From Paraburkholderia diazotrophica (GTDB lineage Bacteria > Pseudomonadota > Gammaproteobacteria > Burkholderiales > Burkholderiaceae), in contig NZ_FNYE01000017.1 in NCBI RefSeq assembly GCF_900108945.1, positions 62,001 through 126,000 on the forward strand: 64,000 nt of DNA. Reading direction: 5' to 3'. Shown in pieces: positions 10,860-20,589 of this stretch; the stretch's first letter is position 1, and each line of letters starts with the position of its first letter. The translations under genes and the position numbers were made by a program. Under the pieces are notes generated by a model. The model saw only the letters and a program-made list of their open reading frames with translations. It was not told the DNA's origin and did no database searches.

Positions 10860-11963
10860 TCACTTGGCGCGCGGCGGCTCGAGCGCGTCGTCGGGCCGGC
10901 GCAGTTCGCCTGCGCGGATCGCCGTCACCGCGTTGACGACGGCGCGCGCGACGTTATCCGTCTCCGCCTGCACACCCTTGTCGTCGTCGAGGGCAGTGTG
11001 GCTCGTCGCATAGGGCGCGTAATAGTTGATGTAGCGATCGAGCCGCGCCTGCGCGCCTGCTTCGATGAAGCCCATCCAGTCGAGCCAGTCGGCGAGCGCC
11101 GCGCGCGATCCTTCGATACCCGAGACATCGCCGTGTACGACGAGGCCATACGCGCGTCCCTTCAGATGCTTCGGATACGGCCATCCCTCCAGTTCCAGTT
11201 CCTTCGCGCGCTGCGCATCCTTGCCATGCGTCGATGACGGATCGGGATTGCCGCCGTCGGCGCACACGAGGCGGTCCATCATCAGCTTCAGCGTGCTCGG
11301 CGATTCATACCAGTACACGGGCGTCACGATGACGACACCGTGGCAGGCCGCAAACCGCTCGTAGATCTCGTTCATCCAGTCGTTGACCTGGCCGAGCGAA
11401 TGATTCGGATAGCAACTGCATGGCCAGTGGCACAAAGGCATCGCAGTCGATACACAGCCCTTGCACGGATGAATGTGCCGGTCGTGATCGGAAGACAGCA
11501 GCGACAGGTCGAGAAAGTCCGCATCGAAATTCGCTGCCTGGATGACGGCCTCGACCCGCTTCGCGAGACGAAAGCTCTTCGACATTTCGCCAGGGCATGT
11601 GTAGTCGTTGCGCGACGATGCGTTGATGACGAGAATGCGCGAACGCGTCGACGGGTCCTGCTGACGCGCCTGCGCCGCGTTCACCCGCTGCGACGCCTCG
11701 CGCCATTCAACGGATAAGTCGTAGTCAGGGTCCGCGTAGCCCGCGCCTGCCTTCTGCGTAACAGGCGCCTTGCGGCCTTCCTGATACGCCCGCCATGCGA
11801 TCGCTTCGAGCCGCGCGATGGCACCGTCTTCGGCGCGGAAAGCGGGATCGTAAAAGCGCGCGTTGAAGCGCTCGCGAAACGCTTCGCGCGTCATTTTCTG
11901 CGTCACCTGTCCTTTCATCACGACAGGCCGCTTACCTTCGGACTTCTTTGTCGGGCTCGTCAC
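10860..11963 (-). CDS. NADPH-dependent FMN reductase / flavodoxin-fold oxidoreductase
   Basis: About 367 residues. The flavodoxin-like core starts near residue 105 (RILVINASSRNDYTCPG) and continues through VIVTPVYWYESPSTLKLMMDRLV, the usual FMN-binding region of NAD(P)H-dependent FMN reductases. A cysteine-rich insertion (HPCKGCVSTAMPLCHWPCSCYP) lies between them. The N-terminal 100 residues are a helical extension not typical of the family. A GTG at 11963 preceded by AGGAG is the best start; an ATG 15 codons later is an alternative. Ends 171 bases from the GNAT frame. Confidence 0.82.
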   Translation of the reverse strand: MTSPTKKSEGKRPVVMKGQVTQKMTREAFRERFNARFYDPAFRAEDGAIARLEAIAWRAYQEGRKAPVTQKAGAGYADPDYDLSVEWREASQRVNAAQARQQDPSTRSRILVINASSRNDYTCPGEMSKSFRLAKRVEAVIQAANFDADFLDLSLLSSDHDRHIHPCKGCVSTAMPLCHWPCSCYPNHSLGQVNDWMNEIYERFAACHGVVIVTPVYWYESPSTLKLMMDRLVCADGGNPDPSSTHGKDAQRAKELELEGWPYPKHLKGRAYGLVVHGDVSGIEGSRAALADWLDWMGFIEAGAQARLDRYINYYAPYATSHTALDDDKGVQAETDNVARAVVNAVTAIRAGELRRPDDALEPPRAK

Positions 11964-12083
11964 GAGATTCACTCCTGCTTGATCACCGCCATGACGCGCG
12001 CAAAGGCGCGCGAACGCTACCTGTCCTGCAAGCAGCGTTCCCACGCCGTTTCGATCGTCCGATGACCGCCGATGACGCAGACT

Positions 12084-14093
12084 TCAGACGCCGAACGGAT
12101 AGAGGTCCGGCGCGCGCTCGGTGGCGCGCGTGGCGAGCGGCGCAATTGCGTGTGTCGAGTCGAACCATACGAATGCGTCGAACTGTTCGGAGAGCGTCGC
12201 TTCCATGTAGTGACTGTGCATCTCCGTATCGGGCCGGTAGATGACGCCGATGAAGCGTTCGAGTCGCGGCTCCCGCAAGCGCTCGCGCAACTGCGGACGC
12301 CCGGTGCCTGTCAGATCGATTACGCAGCGCGTCTGACCTGATGCATGGAACTGATGCTCGTAGCTGTCCGGCCGTGAAGGCCGCACGACCTTGATCTGCA
12401 TCGGACCATCCCAGTCCGACGCCGCAGCCACGGTGCCCACATGCGTGCCGAATCCGATGAGCGCAACGGCGTCGCCGAAGCGCTCACGGCAAAGCTGCCC
12501 GACGTTGAGTTCGTCGCGCACACGGCCCATCTCGGTTGCGGCCGCATCGCCGATGTGCGAGTTGTGCGCCCATACGACCGCCTTGCCGTCGGGTCCACGC
12601 GATTCGAGCAGATGCTCCAGCGTTTCGAACATATGTGTGTCGCGCAGATTCCAGCTATCGGCGGCGCTGCGGTACATCATCCGGTAATAGCGCTCGGCCG
12701 ATGCGACGAGCCGCGCGTTCTGCGCCGCATCGAACCAGGTTTCGGCATCCTCATGCGCGTCGTCGAGCCGCGTGCGCAATAGCTGCTGCAACTGCTCGAC
12801 GACGGCATCTTCGCAGGTCTTGAAGCCCGCCGAGGACGCTGCGCGCCCGTACACCTGCGGGTCTTTCTGCCAGGGCGTCAAGCAGCCGTACCGTTCGCGC
12901 GCGACGGCTGCCGCTTCGGGATCGGTGCGATCGAGATAATCGAGCACGGCCGCCACCGACGCCGACAGGCTATACATGTCGAGACCATAGAAGCCGCAGC
13001 GCTGCCGCGCGTCGAGCGGCTCGTTGTGGCTGCGCAGCCAGCGAACGAAAGCGGCAAATTCTTCGTTGCGCCACATCCATGCGGGAAAGCGCTGGAACGG
13101 AAGCGCGTCGCTTCGCCCATCGCGCTGCCGCACGTAACGATCGATGCTGGCCGCGTCCGGCCAGTCCGCCTCGACAGCGACGATATTGAAACCGTGCCGT
13201 TCGACGAGACGCCGTGTGATCGCCGCGCGCGCGTCATAGAACTCCGACGTGCCGTGACTGTTCTCGCCCAGCAATACGATGCGCTTTGCCGCGAGGAAAT
13301 CGAATGCATCGCCGAAAGACGCATCGTCGAATGCTGGCAACGGGCGCGCCGCGTCCGCAATCAGGCCCGCAAGCGACATCGTTTGCGATCCGTCGCGCTC
13401 CGATGCATGCGCGGCCTGCGGCGATGGAGCGAACGCATCGTCGGTCTCGGGCCAGCCCTGCTCACCGATCAGCGGCACGAAATGCACTTCGCCCAGGTCC
13501 TCTTCGTCGAACTGCGTGGCGCTCTTGCGCGTGAGCTTGACGAGCCGCTGACGCTCGCGATGCTCGCCGATCGGCATCACCAGCCTTCCGCCCATCGCGA
13601 GCTGTTCGCGCCATGCGCTCGGCACATCGGGGCCGCCCGCTGCCGCAATGATCGCGTCGAACGGCGCGCGTGCCGCCCAGCCGAGCGTGCCGTCCGCGTC
13701 GTGCACGTCGATATTGGTGTAGCCGTTCGCAGACAGCGTTTGCCTCGCCGATGCCGCAAGCGACGTATCGCGCTCGATGCTGTCCACATGCGATGCAAGC
13801 CGCGACGCAACGGCAGCCGCGTAACCCGAGCCCGTGCCGATATCGAGCACGCGATCTTGCGGCGACAGTTCCGCCGCCTCGATCATCTTCGCGACGATGA
13901 ACGGCTGCGAGATCGTTTGACCGCCCGCTAGCGGCAACGGCGTATCGCTGTAAGCGAATTCCGTTAAGTGGTTCGGCACGAACACATGTCGCGGCAGCGC
14001 GCGCATCGCATCCAGAACACGCGGATCGCGAACGCCTCGCGAGGCGATCTGCCTGTCCACCATTTGCTGCCGCTCGAAATCGAATGCTTCCAT
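12084..14093 (-). CDS. Fused protein-L-isoaspartate O-methyltransferase / erythromycin esterase-like protein
   Basis: 669 residues with two complete domains. Residues about 1-215 are a PCMT (Pcm) methyltransferase that repairs isoaspartyl residues, with the SAM-binding VLDIGTGSGYAAAVAS at 83-97 and the LPLAGGQTISQPFIVA segment near 53. After a linker rich in Ala, Pro and Asp, residues about 240-669 match the erythromycin esterase (Ere/succinoglycan-modifying) family, with GENSHGTSEFY at 276-286, VEADWPD near 307 and WAHNSHIGD near 500, the region carrying the catalytic histidine and glutamates. Single continuous frame, so the fusion is real. Ere homologues outside resistance plasmids have unknown substrates. 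Confidence 0.92.
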   Translation of the reverse strand: MEAFDFERQQMVDRQIASRGVRDPRVLDAMRALPRHVFVPNHLTEFAYSDTPLPLAGGQTISQPFIVAKMIEAAELSPQDRVLDIGTGSGYAAAVASRLASHVDSIERDTSLAASARQTLSANGYTNIDVHDADGTLGWAARAPFDAIIAAAGGPDVPSAWREQLAMGGRLVMPIGEHRERQRLVKLTRKSATQFDEEDLGEVHFVPLIGEQGWPETDDAFAPSPQAAHASERDGSQTMSLAGLIADAARPLPAFDDASFGDAFDFLAAKRIVLLGENSHGTSEFYDARAAITRRLVERHGFNIVAVEADWPDAASIDRYVRQRDGRSDALPFQRFPAWMWRNEEFAAFVRWLRSHNEPLDARQRCGFYGLDMYSLSASVAAVLDYLDRTDPEAAAVARERYGCLTPWQKDPQVYGRAASSAGFKTCEDAVVEQLQQLLRTRLDDAHEDAETWFDAAQNARLVASAERYYRMMYRSAADSWNLRDTHMFETLEHLLESRGPDGKAVVWAHNSHIGDAAATEMGRVRDELNVGQLCRERFGDAVALIGFGTHVGTVAAASDWDGPMQIKVVRPSRPDSYEHQFHASGQTRCVIDLTGTGRPQLRERLREPRLERFIGVIYRPDTEMHSHYMEATLSEQFDAFVWFDSTHAIAPLATRATERAPDLYPFGV

Positions 14094-14457
14094 TTTTCAC
14101 AGGGACGTTATTGCTGAATACGTCTGCATTGCGAGCATCGGCTGTTCCCCGGATGTTCTGCCGCGCGTGCGACAACATTTCGACTGCTTACACGCGCCAT
14201 AACGCAGCTTCGTGCCGCGATGGCACAGCGTATGCTGGCGTGTCAGCGTTACAACCGCTGGAACCCATCTTCCATCGCGACGGCTTTCGTCCGGCGTCGC
14301 GCTTGCCATGACGATGCACGCAGGGCAGCCCGCCCGCCATTTCCACGAGCAAGTCCGAAAATTGCTCGCGCAACGGTGGCGCACGATGCCTGTCGTGTCG
14401 CCTGTTGCCTTCCCGATTTCGCTCCATTCATCGAACCTCTTCTTCGACGCGCTTCCC
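14094..14457. other. Divergent intergenic region
   Basis: 364 bases between the Pcm/Ere fusion (minus strand) and the efflux operon (plus strand). No convincing gene or tRNA is present; frames here have no family-like translation. It must hold both promoters. No regulator gene is adjacent. Confidence 0.5.
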
Positions 14458-15642
14458 ATGTCCGATCAAACCGGCTCCGCTGAACAGCAACCCGAACAGC
14501 ACACCTCTTCCAGCGAGCCAAAAAAGAATGGAGAACAGGTCGCGCACAAAAGAAACGGGCAAGAAGGAAGCGGCAATGAGAACGGCCAGGGCAAAGAGCG
14601 CAAACGCCCCGGCAAGCTGCCGTTGATCATTCTTGCCGCCGTCGTCGTGCTGTTGCTCGTCATCGCGTTCGTGTGGTGGTTCGCGACGCGCAACCAGGAG
14701 AGCACCGACGACGCCTACACCGACGGCAACGCCGTTACGCTCGCGCCGAAAGTATCCGGCTACGTCGTGCGCCTCGCAGTCGACGACAACGTATACGTGC
14801 ACGCGGGTCAGCTTCTCGTCGTCATCGACAAACGCGATTACCAGGCGCAGGTCGATGCCGCGCAGGCGCAATTGGGACTCGCAAAGGCGCAGCTCGATTC
14901 GTCGCAAGTGCAACTGGACATCGCGCGCGTCCGGTATCCCGCCGAGTATCGCGAAGCTCAGGCGCAGGCGTCGTCGGCAAGCGCGAGCATGCGGCAGGCA
15001 CAGGCTGCGTATGAACGCCAGCACGCCGTCGATCAGCGCGCGACGTCGCAACAGAACGTCGATACGGCCGACGCTCAATGGCGCAGCGCGAAGGCCAACG
15101 TGACGCAAGCCCAGGCGCAAGTGCAGACGGCCAGTCTCGTCGAGCAGCAGATCAGGCAAGCGCAGGCGCTCGTCGAAGAACGCCGCAAGCAGGTCGACCA
15201 GGCGCAGGCGCAACTGGAGCAGGCGCAGCTGAACCTCTCGTATTGCGAAGTGCGCGCGCCCGCCGATGGCTGGATCACGAAGCGCAACGTTCAATACGGC
15301 AGCTTTCTTCAGGCAGGCGTTTCGCTGTTTTCGATCGTGACGACGCGCGTGTGGATCACGGCCAACTTCAAGGAATCGCAACTGGAACGCATGCGGCCCG
15401 GCGACAAGGTCAAGATCGAAGTCGATGCCTATCCGAAGCTCGATCTCGAAGGCCATGTCGACAGCTTCCAGTTGGGCTCGGGCTCGCGCTTTTCCGCATT
15501 TCCCGCTGAGAACGCGACGGGCAACTTCGTGAAGATCGTGCAGCGCGTGCCCGTCAAGATCGTCATCGACAGCCAGATGCCGCAAGGACAGCCGCCGCTC
15601 GGCCTCGGGCTGTCCGTCACGCCGAAGGTATATCTGCAATGA
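14458..15642 (+). CDS. emrA: HlyD/EmrA-type efflux periplasmic adaptor
   Basis: 394-residue membrane fusion protein. A charged cytoplasmic N-terminus (about 50 residues) precedes one transmembrane helix (LPLIILAAVVVLLLVIAFVW), then the lipoyl half-motif (DNVYVHAGQLLVVIDKRDY), a long Gln/Ala-rich coiled coil (about 125-265) and the C-terminal barrel. It links the inner-membrane transporter encoded next to the outer-membrane channel at the end of the operon. The ATG overlaps nothing upstream; the stop overlaps the next start (ATGA). No regulator lies nearby. Confidence 0.94.
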   Translation: MSDQTGSAEQQPEQHTSSSEPKKNGEQVAHKRNGQEGSGNENGQGKERKRPGKLPLIILAAVVVLLLVIAFVWWFATRNQESTDDAYTDGNAVTLAPKVSGYVVRLAVDDNVYVHAGQLLVVIDKRDYQAQVDAAQAQLGLAKAQLDSSQVQLDIARVRYPAEYREAQAQASSASASMRQAQAAYERQHAVDQRATSQQNVDTADAQWRSAKANVTQAQAQVQTASLVEQQIRQAQALVEERRKQVDQAQAQLEQAQLNLSYCEVRAPADGWITKRNVQYGSFLQAGVSLFSIVTTRVWITANFKESQLERMRPGDKVKIEVDAYPKLDLEGHVDSFQLGSGSRFSAFPAENATGNFVKIVQRVPVKIVIDSQMPQGQPPLGLGLSVTPKVYLQ

Positions 15643-17231
15643 CGGATGCCCAATCGCAACCGCAAGGCGACGCACAATCGAACTGGCGGCCCGCCGCGAA
15701 CCCTTGGCTGATCGCCATTTGCGTCACGCTCGCCGCTTTCATGGAAGTGCTCGATACGACGATCGTGAACGTCGCGCTGCCGCACATTGCGGGCACGATG
15801 TCGGCGAGCTACGACGAAGCCACGTGGACGCTCACGTCCTATCTCGTCGCCAACGGCATCGTGCTGCCGATATCCGGCTTCTTCGGGCGCGTGCTCGGCC
15901 GCAAGCGCTACTTCGTCGTCTGCATCGTTGCGTTCACGATCTGCTCGTTTCTGTGCGGCGTCGCGACCAATCTCGGGCAGCTGATCGTGTTCCGCGTCTT
16001 GCAAGGATTCTTCGGCGGCGGCTTGCAGCCCAATCAGCAGTCGATCATTCTCGACACCTTCCCGCCCGCGCAGCGCGGCCGCGCGTTTTCGATCTCCGCG
16101 GTCGCGATCGTCGTCGCGCCCGTGCTCGGACCGACGCTCGGCGGCTGGATCACGGACAACTTTTCGTGGCGCTGGGTCTTTCTGGTCAACGTGCCCTTCG
16201 GGGTGCTGACGTCGCTCGCAGTGATGCAGCTCGTCGAAGATCCGCCATGGCGCAACGCGCCGGGCAAGCTGTCGATCGACTACATCGGCATCGTGTTGAT
16301 CGCAATCGGACTCGGCTGCCTGCAAGTCATGCTCGATCGCGGCGAGGACGACGACTGGTTCGCGTCGCCGTTTATCCGCATCTTCGCAGTGCTGGCGGTG
16401 GCGGGCATCGTCGGCGCGACGTTCTGGCTGCTCTACACGAAAAAACCCGTCGTCGATCTCGTCTGCCTGAAGGACCGCAATTTCGCGCTGGGCTGCATCT
16501 GCATCGCCGCGTTCGCGACCATTCTTTACGGCAGCGCCGTGCTCGTGCCGCAACTGGCCCAGCAGCAGCTCGGCTATACCGCGATGCTCGCGGGGCTCGT
16601 GCTGTCGCCCGGCGCGCTGCTCATCACGATGGAGATACCCGTCATCAGCAAGCTGATGCCTTATGTGCAAACCCGCTTTCTCGTGATGACGGGCTTTGTT
16701 CTGCTCGGCGTCGCGCTGATCTATTCGCATACGCTCACGCCCGATATCGACTACTTCACGCTCGTGAAAATGCGCAGCTCGCAATCGCTCGCGATCGGCT
16801 TTCTGTTCGTGCCGATCACGACGCTCGCCTATCTGACCGTGCCGCAGCGGCTGAACGACGATGCGTCCGCGCTCTTCACGATGTTTCGCAACGTCGCGGG
16901 TTCGATCGGCATATCGCTGTCGACAGCGATGATCCGCGAGCGCGTGCAGGCGCGCATGGCGCATCTGTCCGTGCATATGTCGCCGCTGTCGCAGAACTTC
17001 AACGACGCGCTCCAGCAGAATGCTCACGCGATCACCGCACTGAACGGCGCGCCGATGGCACAGTCGCTCCAGTCCGCGACGGGCCGCATGTACGAAACCT
17101 TCGTCGCGCAGTCGACGATTCTTGCGTATGTCGACGTGTTCGCGATCCTCGCCGTGTTCTGTTTCGCCTGCGCGCCGATGACACTGCTCTTCTCGCCCGT
17201 GAAGGCATCGGGCGGCGCAGGAGGACATTGA
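15639..17231 (+). CDS. emrB: DHA2-family MFS multidrug efflux transporter (EmrB-like)
   Basis: 530 residues with 14 predicted transmembrane helices and the DHA2/EmrB signature early in the protein (AAFMEVLDTTIVNVALPHIAG, residues about 28-48) and VLGPTLGGWITD near 160, motif C of drug/H+ antiporters. It works with the adaptor upstream and the outer-membrane factor downstream to export drugs across both membranes. The start overlaps the previous stop, and the stop is one base from the next start. Confidence 0.95.
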   Translation: MTDAQSQPQGDAQSNWRPAANPWLIAICVTLAAFMEVLDTTIVNVALPHIAGTMSASYDEATWTLTSYLVANGIVLPISGFFGRVLGRKRYFVVCIVAFTICSFLCGVATNLGQLIVFRVLQGFFGGGLQPNQQSIILDTFPPAQRGRAFSISAVAIVVAPVLGPTLGGWITDNFSWRWVFLVNVPFGVLTSLAVMQLVEDPPWRNAPGKLSIDYIGIVLIAIGLGCLQVMLDRGEDDDWFASPFIRIFAVLAVAGIVGATFWLLYTKKPVVDLVCLKDRNFALGCICIAAFATILYGSAVLVPQLAQQQLGYTAMLAGLVLSPGALLITMEIPVISKLMPYVQTRFLVMTGFVLLGVALIYSHTLTPDIDYFTLVKMRSSQSLAIGFLFVPITTLAYLTVPQRLNDDASALFTMFRNVAGSIGISLSTAMIRERVQARMAHLSVHMSPLSQNFNDALQQNAHAITALNGAPMAQSLQSATGRMYETFVAQSTILAYVDVFAILAVFCFACAPMTLLFSPVKASGGAGGH

Positions 17232-17232
17232 A

Positions 17233-18831
17233 ATGCGCGCGCGTTTGCATGGACTCGCTCGGTGGATAGCGGCATGTTGCATCGTGGCGCTCGCAAGCGG
17301 CTGTACAGTGGGTCCGGATTTCAAGCCGCCTTCCGCCGATGCCCCCGCGACGTGGCACGACATGCAGCGCACGGCGACTCAACAAATGAACGACAGCCAC
17401 GCGCCCGCCTCCGTTCCGACCATCGACTCGGACCCCGATCCCCGCTGGTGGCGCAGCTTCGACGATCCCACGCTCGAAAGCCTGATCGCGCGCGCGGTGC
17501 AGGGCAACCTCGAATTGCAGCAGGCGGTGTGGCGCATCGTCGAAGCGCGCACGCAGGTACAGGGCACGGCTGCGCAGGGACTGCCCAACATCAGCGCCAC
17601 GGCGAGCTATAAGCGCGAGCAGCTCGGCGCAAAAGGCCTGTTCGAATCGCAAGGCATCTATGACGATGTGAACCGGCTCGGCGAGCCCAATTCGCCCATC
17701 GATCAGATCGCACCAGGCGCGGGGCCCAAAGTGCAGCAAGCGGCGACGAATGCGCTCAACCGGTTCACGGAGCCCATCAACCTGTGGCAGGTGGGCTTCG
17801 ACGCGTCGTGGGAACTGGATCTGTTCGGTCGTGTGCGGCGCTCCGTCGAATCGGCCACGGCGCAAGTGAAAGGGGCAGAGGAAAGCCGCAACGATGCGCT
17901 GATCTCACTCGAAGCGGAGGTCGCCCAGACGTACATCCAGTTGCGCGGCGCACAGGCGCTGCACACGCTCACGTCGAGTCTCGTCGACGAGCAGAGCACG
18001 ATCGTCGATTTGACGAGGAGCCAGGCTCGCGTGGGGCTCGCGAGCGAGCTTGACGTGAAGAGCGCGAGCGCGCAACTCGCGCAGACACGCGCGCTGCTGC
18101 CGCAATACGATCAGCAGGCCGAGCAGGCGATGAACGGCCTCGCGTATCTGATTGGCGAGACACCGGGCGCACTCGACGCCGAGCTTGCCGCACCATCCGC
18201 GATTCCGCCCGGCCCGCCGACGATTCCCGTCGGCGTTCCGTCGACGCTCGCGCGCCGGCGGCCCGACATACGCCGCGCGGAAGCGAGCCTGCATGCCGCA
18301 ACGGCCAATGTCGGCGTCGCCGTGGCTCAGTTCTTCCCGGACATTTCGCTGACGGGGCAGATTGGCACGCGTGCGACCAATGCGCGTGACCTCGCGCGCT
18401 GGTCGCATCTGTTCTGGTCGGTCGGTCCCGCGATTTCGCTGCCCGTCTTTCAGGGCGGCGCGCTCGTGTCGAATCTGCATCTGTCGAAAGCCGAACAGCA
18501 GGTCGCCGCGCTCGATTACCGCAAGGCGGTTTTGGGCGCGCTGCGCGATGTCGATAACGCGCTCACCGTCTATCGAACCGACCAGTCGCATCGCGACGCG
18601 CTGGCCGACGAGGCGGCCGCGCAGCAGAGTGCGTTCGACCTCGCGCGCGACAGCTATCGGAAGGGGCTTGTCAGCTTTATCAACGTGCTCGATGCCGAGC
18701 GCCAGCTTTCGCAGGCCCGCCAGCAACATGCACAGGCGACGATGCAGGTGTCCACCGATCTCGTCGCACTGTACAAGGCGCTTGGCGGCGGCTGGCAGGA
18801 GGATGCCGTCCGCGATCTGCAGCCTCGCTGA
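17233..18831 (+). CDS. Outer-membrane efflux lipoprotein (NodT/OprM type)
   Basis: 532-residue TolC-like outer-membrane factor. The N-terminus is a lipoprotein signal with a lipobox ending LASGC (Cys near residue 24) followed by TVGPDFKPP, the family's classic opening. Two OEP repeat domains follow (FGRVRRSVESA and RRPDIRRAEASL segments are both family landmarks). It completes the tripartite EmrA-EmrB-OMF system. It starts one base after the transporter stop. Substrates unknown. Confidence 0.95.
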   Translation: MRARLHGLARWIAACCIVALASGCTVGPDFKPPSADAPATWHDMQRTATQQMNDSHAPASVPTIDSDPDPRWWRSFDDPTLESLIARAVQGNLELQQAVWRIVEARTQVQGTAAQGLPNISATASYKREQLGAKGLFESQGIYDDVNRLGEPNSPIDQIAPGAGPKVQQAATNALNRFTEPINLWQVGFDASWELDLFGRVRRSVESATAQVKGAEESRNDALISLEAEVAQTYIQLRGAQALHTLTSSLVDEQSTIVDLTRSQARVGLASELDVKSASAQLAQTRALLPQYDQQAEQAMNGLAYLIGETPGALDAELAAPSAIPPGPPTIPVGVPSTLARRRPDIRRAEASLHAATANVGVAVAQFFPDISLTGQIGTRATNARDLARWSHLFWSVGPAISLPVFQGGALVSNLHLSKAEQQVAALDYRKAVLGALRDVDNALTVYRTDQSHRDALADEAAAQQSAFDLARDSYRKGLVSFINVLDAERQLSQARQQHAQATMQVSTDLVALYKALGGGWQEDAVRDLQPR

Positions 18832-18916
18832 CGCAGCGCATCGTTGTTCTGTTACGCCCGACGCGATGGAACGCGCGCCGCTTTGCGCGCGATGCAGTTC
18901 ACGTCACTCACTCACG

Positions 18917-19087
18917 TCACTCTTCGTCCTCGGGCACGACCTGGCCTGGCTCCAGATCCTGAATCTCCACCAGTTCACCGTCGATGACCATTTCCGCCCC
19001 TGGCTCGACCGTCTCGCCCAATACCGGGTCGCCGTCCACGATCAGGCGGATGGGCGTGTCCCCCTCATTGGTCACTCTCACTTTCAT
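18917..19087 (-). CDS. Small acidic hypothetical protein
   Basis: 56 residues, very acidic, with the pattern VRVTNEGDTPIRLIVDG and ending in EDEE. It looks like one small beta-sandwich. An AGGAG site lies about six bases before the ATG. Short proteins like this occur widely in Burkholderia without known function. It lies convergent to the efflux operon. Confidence 0.6.
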   Translation of the reverse strand: MKVRVTNEGDTPIRLIVDGDPVLGETVEPGAEMVIDGELVEIQDLEPGQVVPEDEE

Positions 19088-19306
19088 CGCAGTGCTCCTT
19101 GACGTCATTAAAGTCCGATGATCAACCGGCCCCTGCACGTACCTGCAAGAACGCGGCCCGCTCCTTGCGGCGGATACATCGCCGCAAGGAGCCCATGTGT
19201 GCACCATCCGCGACGGGCGAACGCTGGAATAAGCGTTGCTACACCGACTATATACGGATGGGCGCACGTCGTCAGGCGCCATACCGTTCGCAAAGGAGCT
19301 TCGGAT

Positions 19307-19612
19307 ATGAAACTCGTCGCGCGTCGTCTTTCTGCCGCGCTCGCGGCGGCCACATTTGCATTCGGCGCAGTTGGCTGCAAAAAGGTCGACGATAAAAACG
19401 CCAATAGCGGCTCGAACAGCATGGGCTCCGGCAGCAGCGGCGTGATGAGCAACACGGCAGGCATGAGCGGCACGCCTGGGCAAAGCGCGGCAGCCAAAGG
19501 CGCCAGCGGCAACGCGTCCGCAGCGAGCATGCCGTCCCCATCGAGCGAGGCGCCCGTCGCCAGCAGACCTTCGGCGGGCGCAAGTACCGTGCCTTCCGGG
19601 GCCAGCCAATAG
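19307..19612 (+). CDS. Small Ser/Gly/Ala-rich lipoprotein
   Basis: 101 residues: a signal peptide with a lipobox-like GAVGC (Cys near 24), then KK and a low-complexity tail of Ser, Gly, Ala, Asn and Pro with no hydrophobic core. It is probably anchored in a membrane and disordered. AAAGGAG lies about ten bases upstream of the ATG. A linker or cell-surface role is possible, but nothing more can be said. Confidence 0.65.
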   Translation: MKLVARRLSAALAAATFAFGAVGCKKVDDKNANSGSNSMGSGSSGVMSNTAGMSGTPGQSAAAKGASGNASAASMPSPSSEAPVASRPSAGASTVPSGASQ

Positions 19613-19659
19613 ACCACCGGACATACACCACCGGGACGCAATCCGATTGGAGAACCGAG

Positions 19660-19965
19660 ATGCCGATAATCGCCCGAGTCATCGAAACCTTGTCGGAAGC
19701 CAATGCGGCGCGCGACGCCGTATTGCGCTGCGGCGTGCCGCCCGAATGCGTATCGCTATGGTCGCAAGCCGACGAAGCAGGCGGCGTGCGCGGCAACTTC
19801 CTGACGGGCGACTGCGAAACGGGACGCTCGGAACCGGACGAATACGACCGCAAATTCAAAGACGTCGATACGGGCGCAAGGTTCACGCTCAGCGTGAGCG
19901 CGAGCGACGAGCAGATGCCTTCAGTGGAGGCCGCGCTTGCAGCGAGCAAGCGTGACGGCCAATGA
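19660..19965 (+). CDS. Hypothetical protein
   Basis: 101 residues, soluble. It has an N-terminal alpha/beta segment (PIIARVIETLSEANAARDAV) reminiscent of ferredoxin-like stress proteins that begin with a variable helix, and a middle segment rich in acidic residues. The function is unknown. It begins 47 bases after the lipoprotein gene and is probably co-transcribed; GGAG lies six bases upstream of the ATG. Confidence 0.65.
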   Translation: MPIIARVIETLSEANAARDAVLRCGVPPECVSLWSQADEAGGVRGNFLTGDCETGRSEPDEYDRKFKDVDTGARFTLSVSASDEQMPSVEAALAASKRDGQ

Positions 19966-19999
19966 CGAACTACGATTCATTCGCGCCGCTCGTCGCTTG

Positions 20000-20032
20000 G
20001 CGGTCACTTCGCCGTCACTTCGCGGTCATTTC
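20000..20032. repeat. Three tandem copies of an 11-base unit
   Basis: The unit GCGGTCACTTC occurs three times in a row with one change in each of the second and third copies. It spans the 3' end of the hemerythrin gene (stop at 20026) and the space after the hypothetical gene. Likely slippage product; a role is not evident. Confidence 0.7.
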
Positions 20033-20589
20033 GTCCCGCGATCGAGCGTGGCGCTGCCGTCCCTGGCGGGCTTGCTGCCCGCCGCTTCCAGCCTTTTCAT
20101 CAGCACCTCCTTTCGCGTGGCGATTTCCTCGCCGAGCGTCACGAGATCGACACCGCTCCTGAGCAACTCCGGAAAAAGAACGGATTCCTCTTCCTCGATG
20201 TGATGACGCACGATTCCCGACAACACTTCGAATGTCGCATCGAAACCGCGGTCGCCGGGTTTCAGCGATTCGAATCTGGCGATCAGCGTCTTCATCACGA
20301 AGTGCTCGACGTAGGCTTCGTCCACGTCGATTTCCTCTGAATGCTCCAGCGCCTTGTATGCGGCGGGATAAAGAATCTCCTCCTCGATCAGCGTGTGAAC
20401 GGTCAACTCTTCGCATGCGCGCTGCACGAGCGCGCGCTTTGCTTCGTGATCGGTGTCTGCTGTTCTATGGAATGCGTCGAAGAGTTGCTCCGCAACGCGA
20501 TGATCTGACTTCAGCACTTCGATCGCGTCGTGCGCCGCGTTTTCCACGGCGGCCTCGGCTGCGAGTTCCTTGTTTGCGTCTTCGCTCAT
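20026..20589 (-). CDS. Hemerythrin domain-containing protein
   Basis: 187-residue cytoplasmic protein of the hemerythrin HHE family, with the di-iron ligands in KSDHRVAEQLFDAFHR, HTLIEEEILYPA and RHHIEEEESVLFPEL. Such proteins bind oxygen or NO, or act in redox and iron homeostasis. Starts at an ATG after CAGGAGG. It is one of several stress-type small genes in this region. Confidence 0.9.
   Translation of the reverse strand: MSEDANKELAAEAAVENAAHDAIEVLKSDHRVAEQLFDAFHRTADTDHEAKRALVQRACEELTVHTLIEEEILYPAAYKALEHSEEIDVDEAYVEHFVMKTLIARFESLKPGDRGFDATFEVLSGIVRHHIEEEESVLFPELLRSGVDLVTLGEEIATRKEVLMKRLEAAGSKPARDGSATLDRGTK

Noticed and set aside
14097-14459. Minus-strand open frame upstream of emrA
   Set aside because: No ribosome site, no family resemblance, and it covers the promoter of the efflux operon.
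15429-17372. Minus-strand open frame of 647 codons opposite emrB
   Set aside because: Arg/His/Asp-rich translation typical of antisense frames in GC-rich genes; the plus-strand EmrB motifs are clear.
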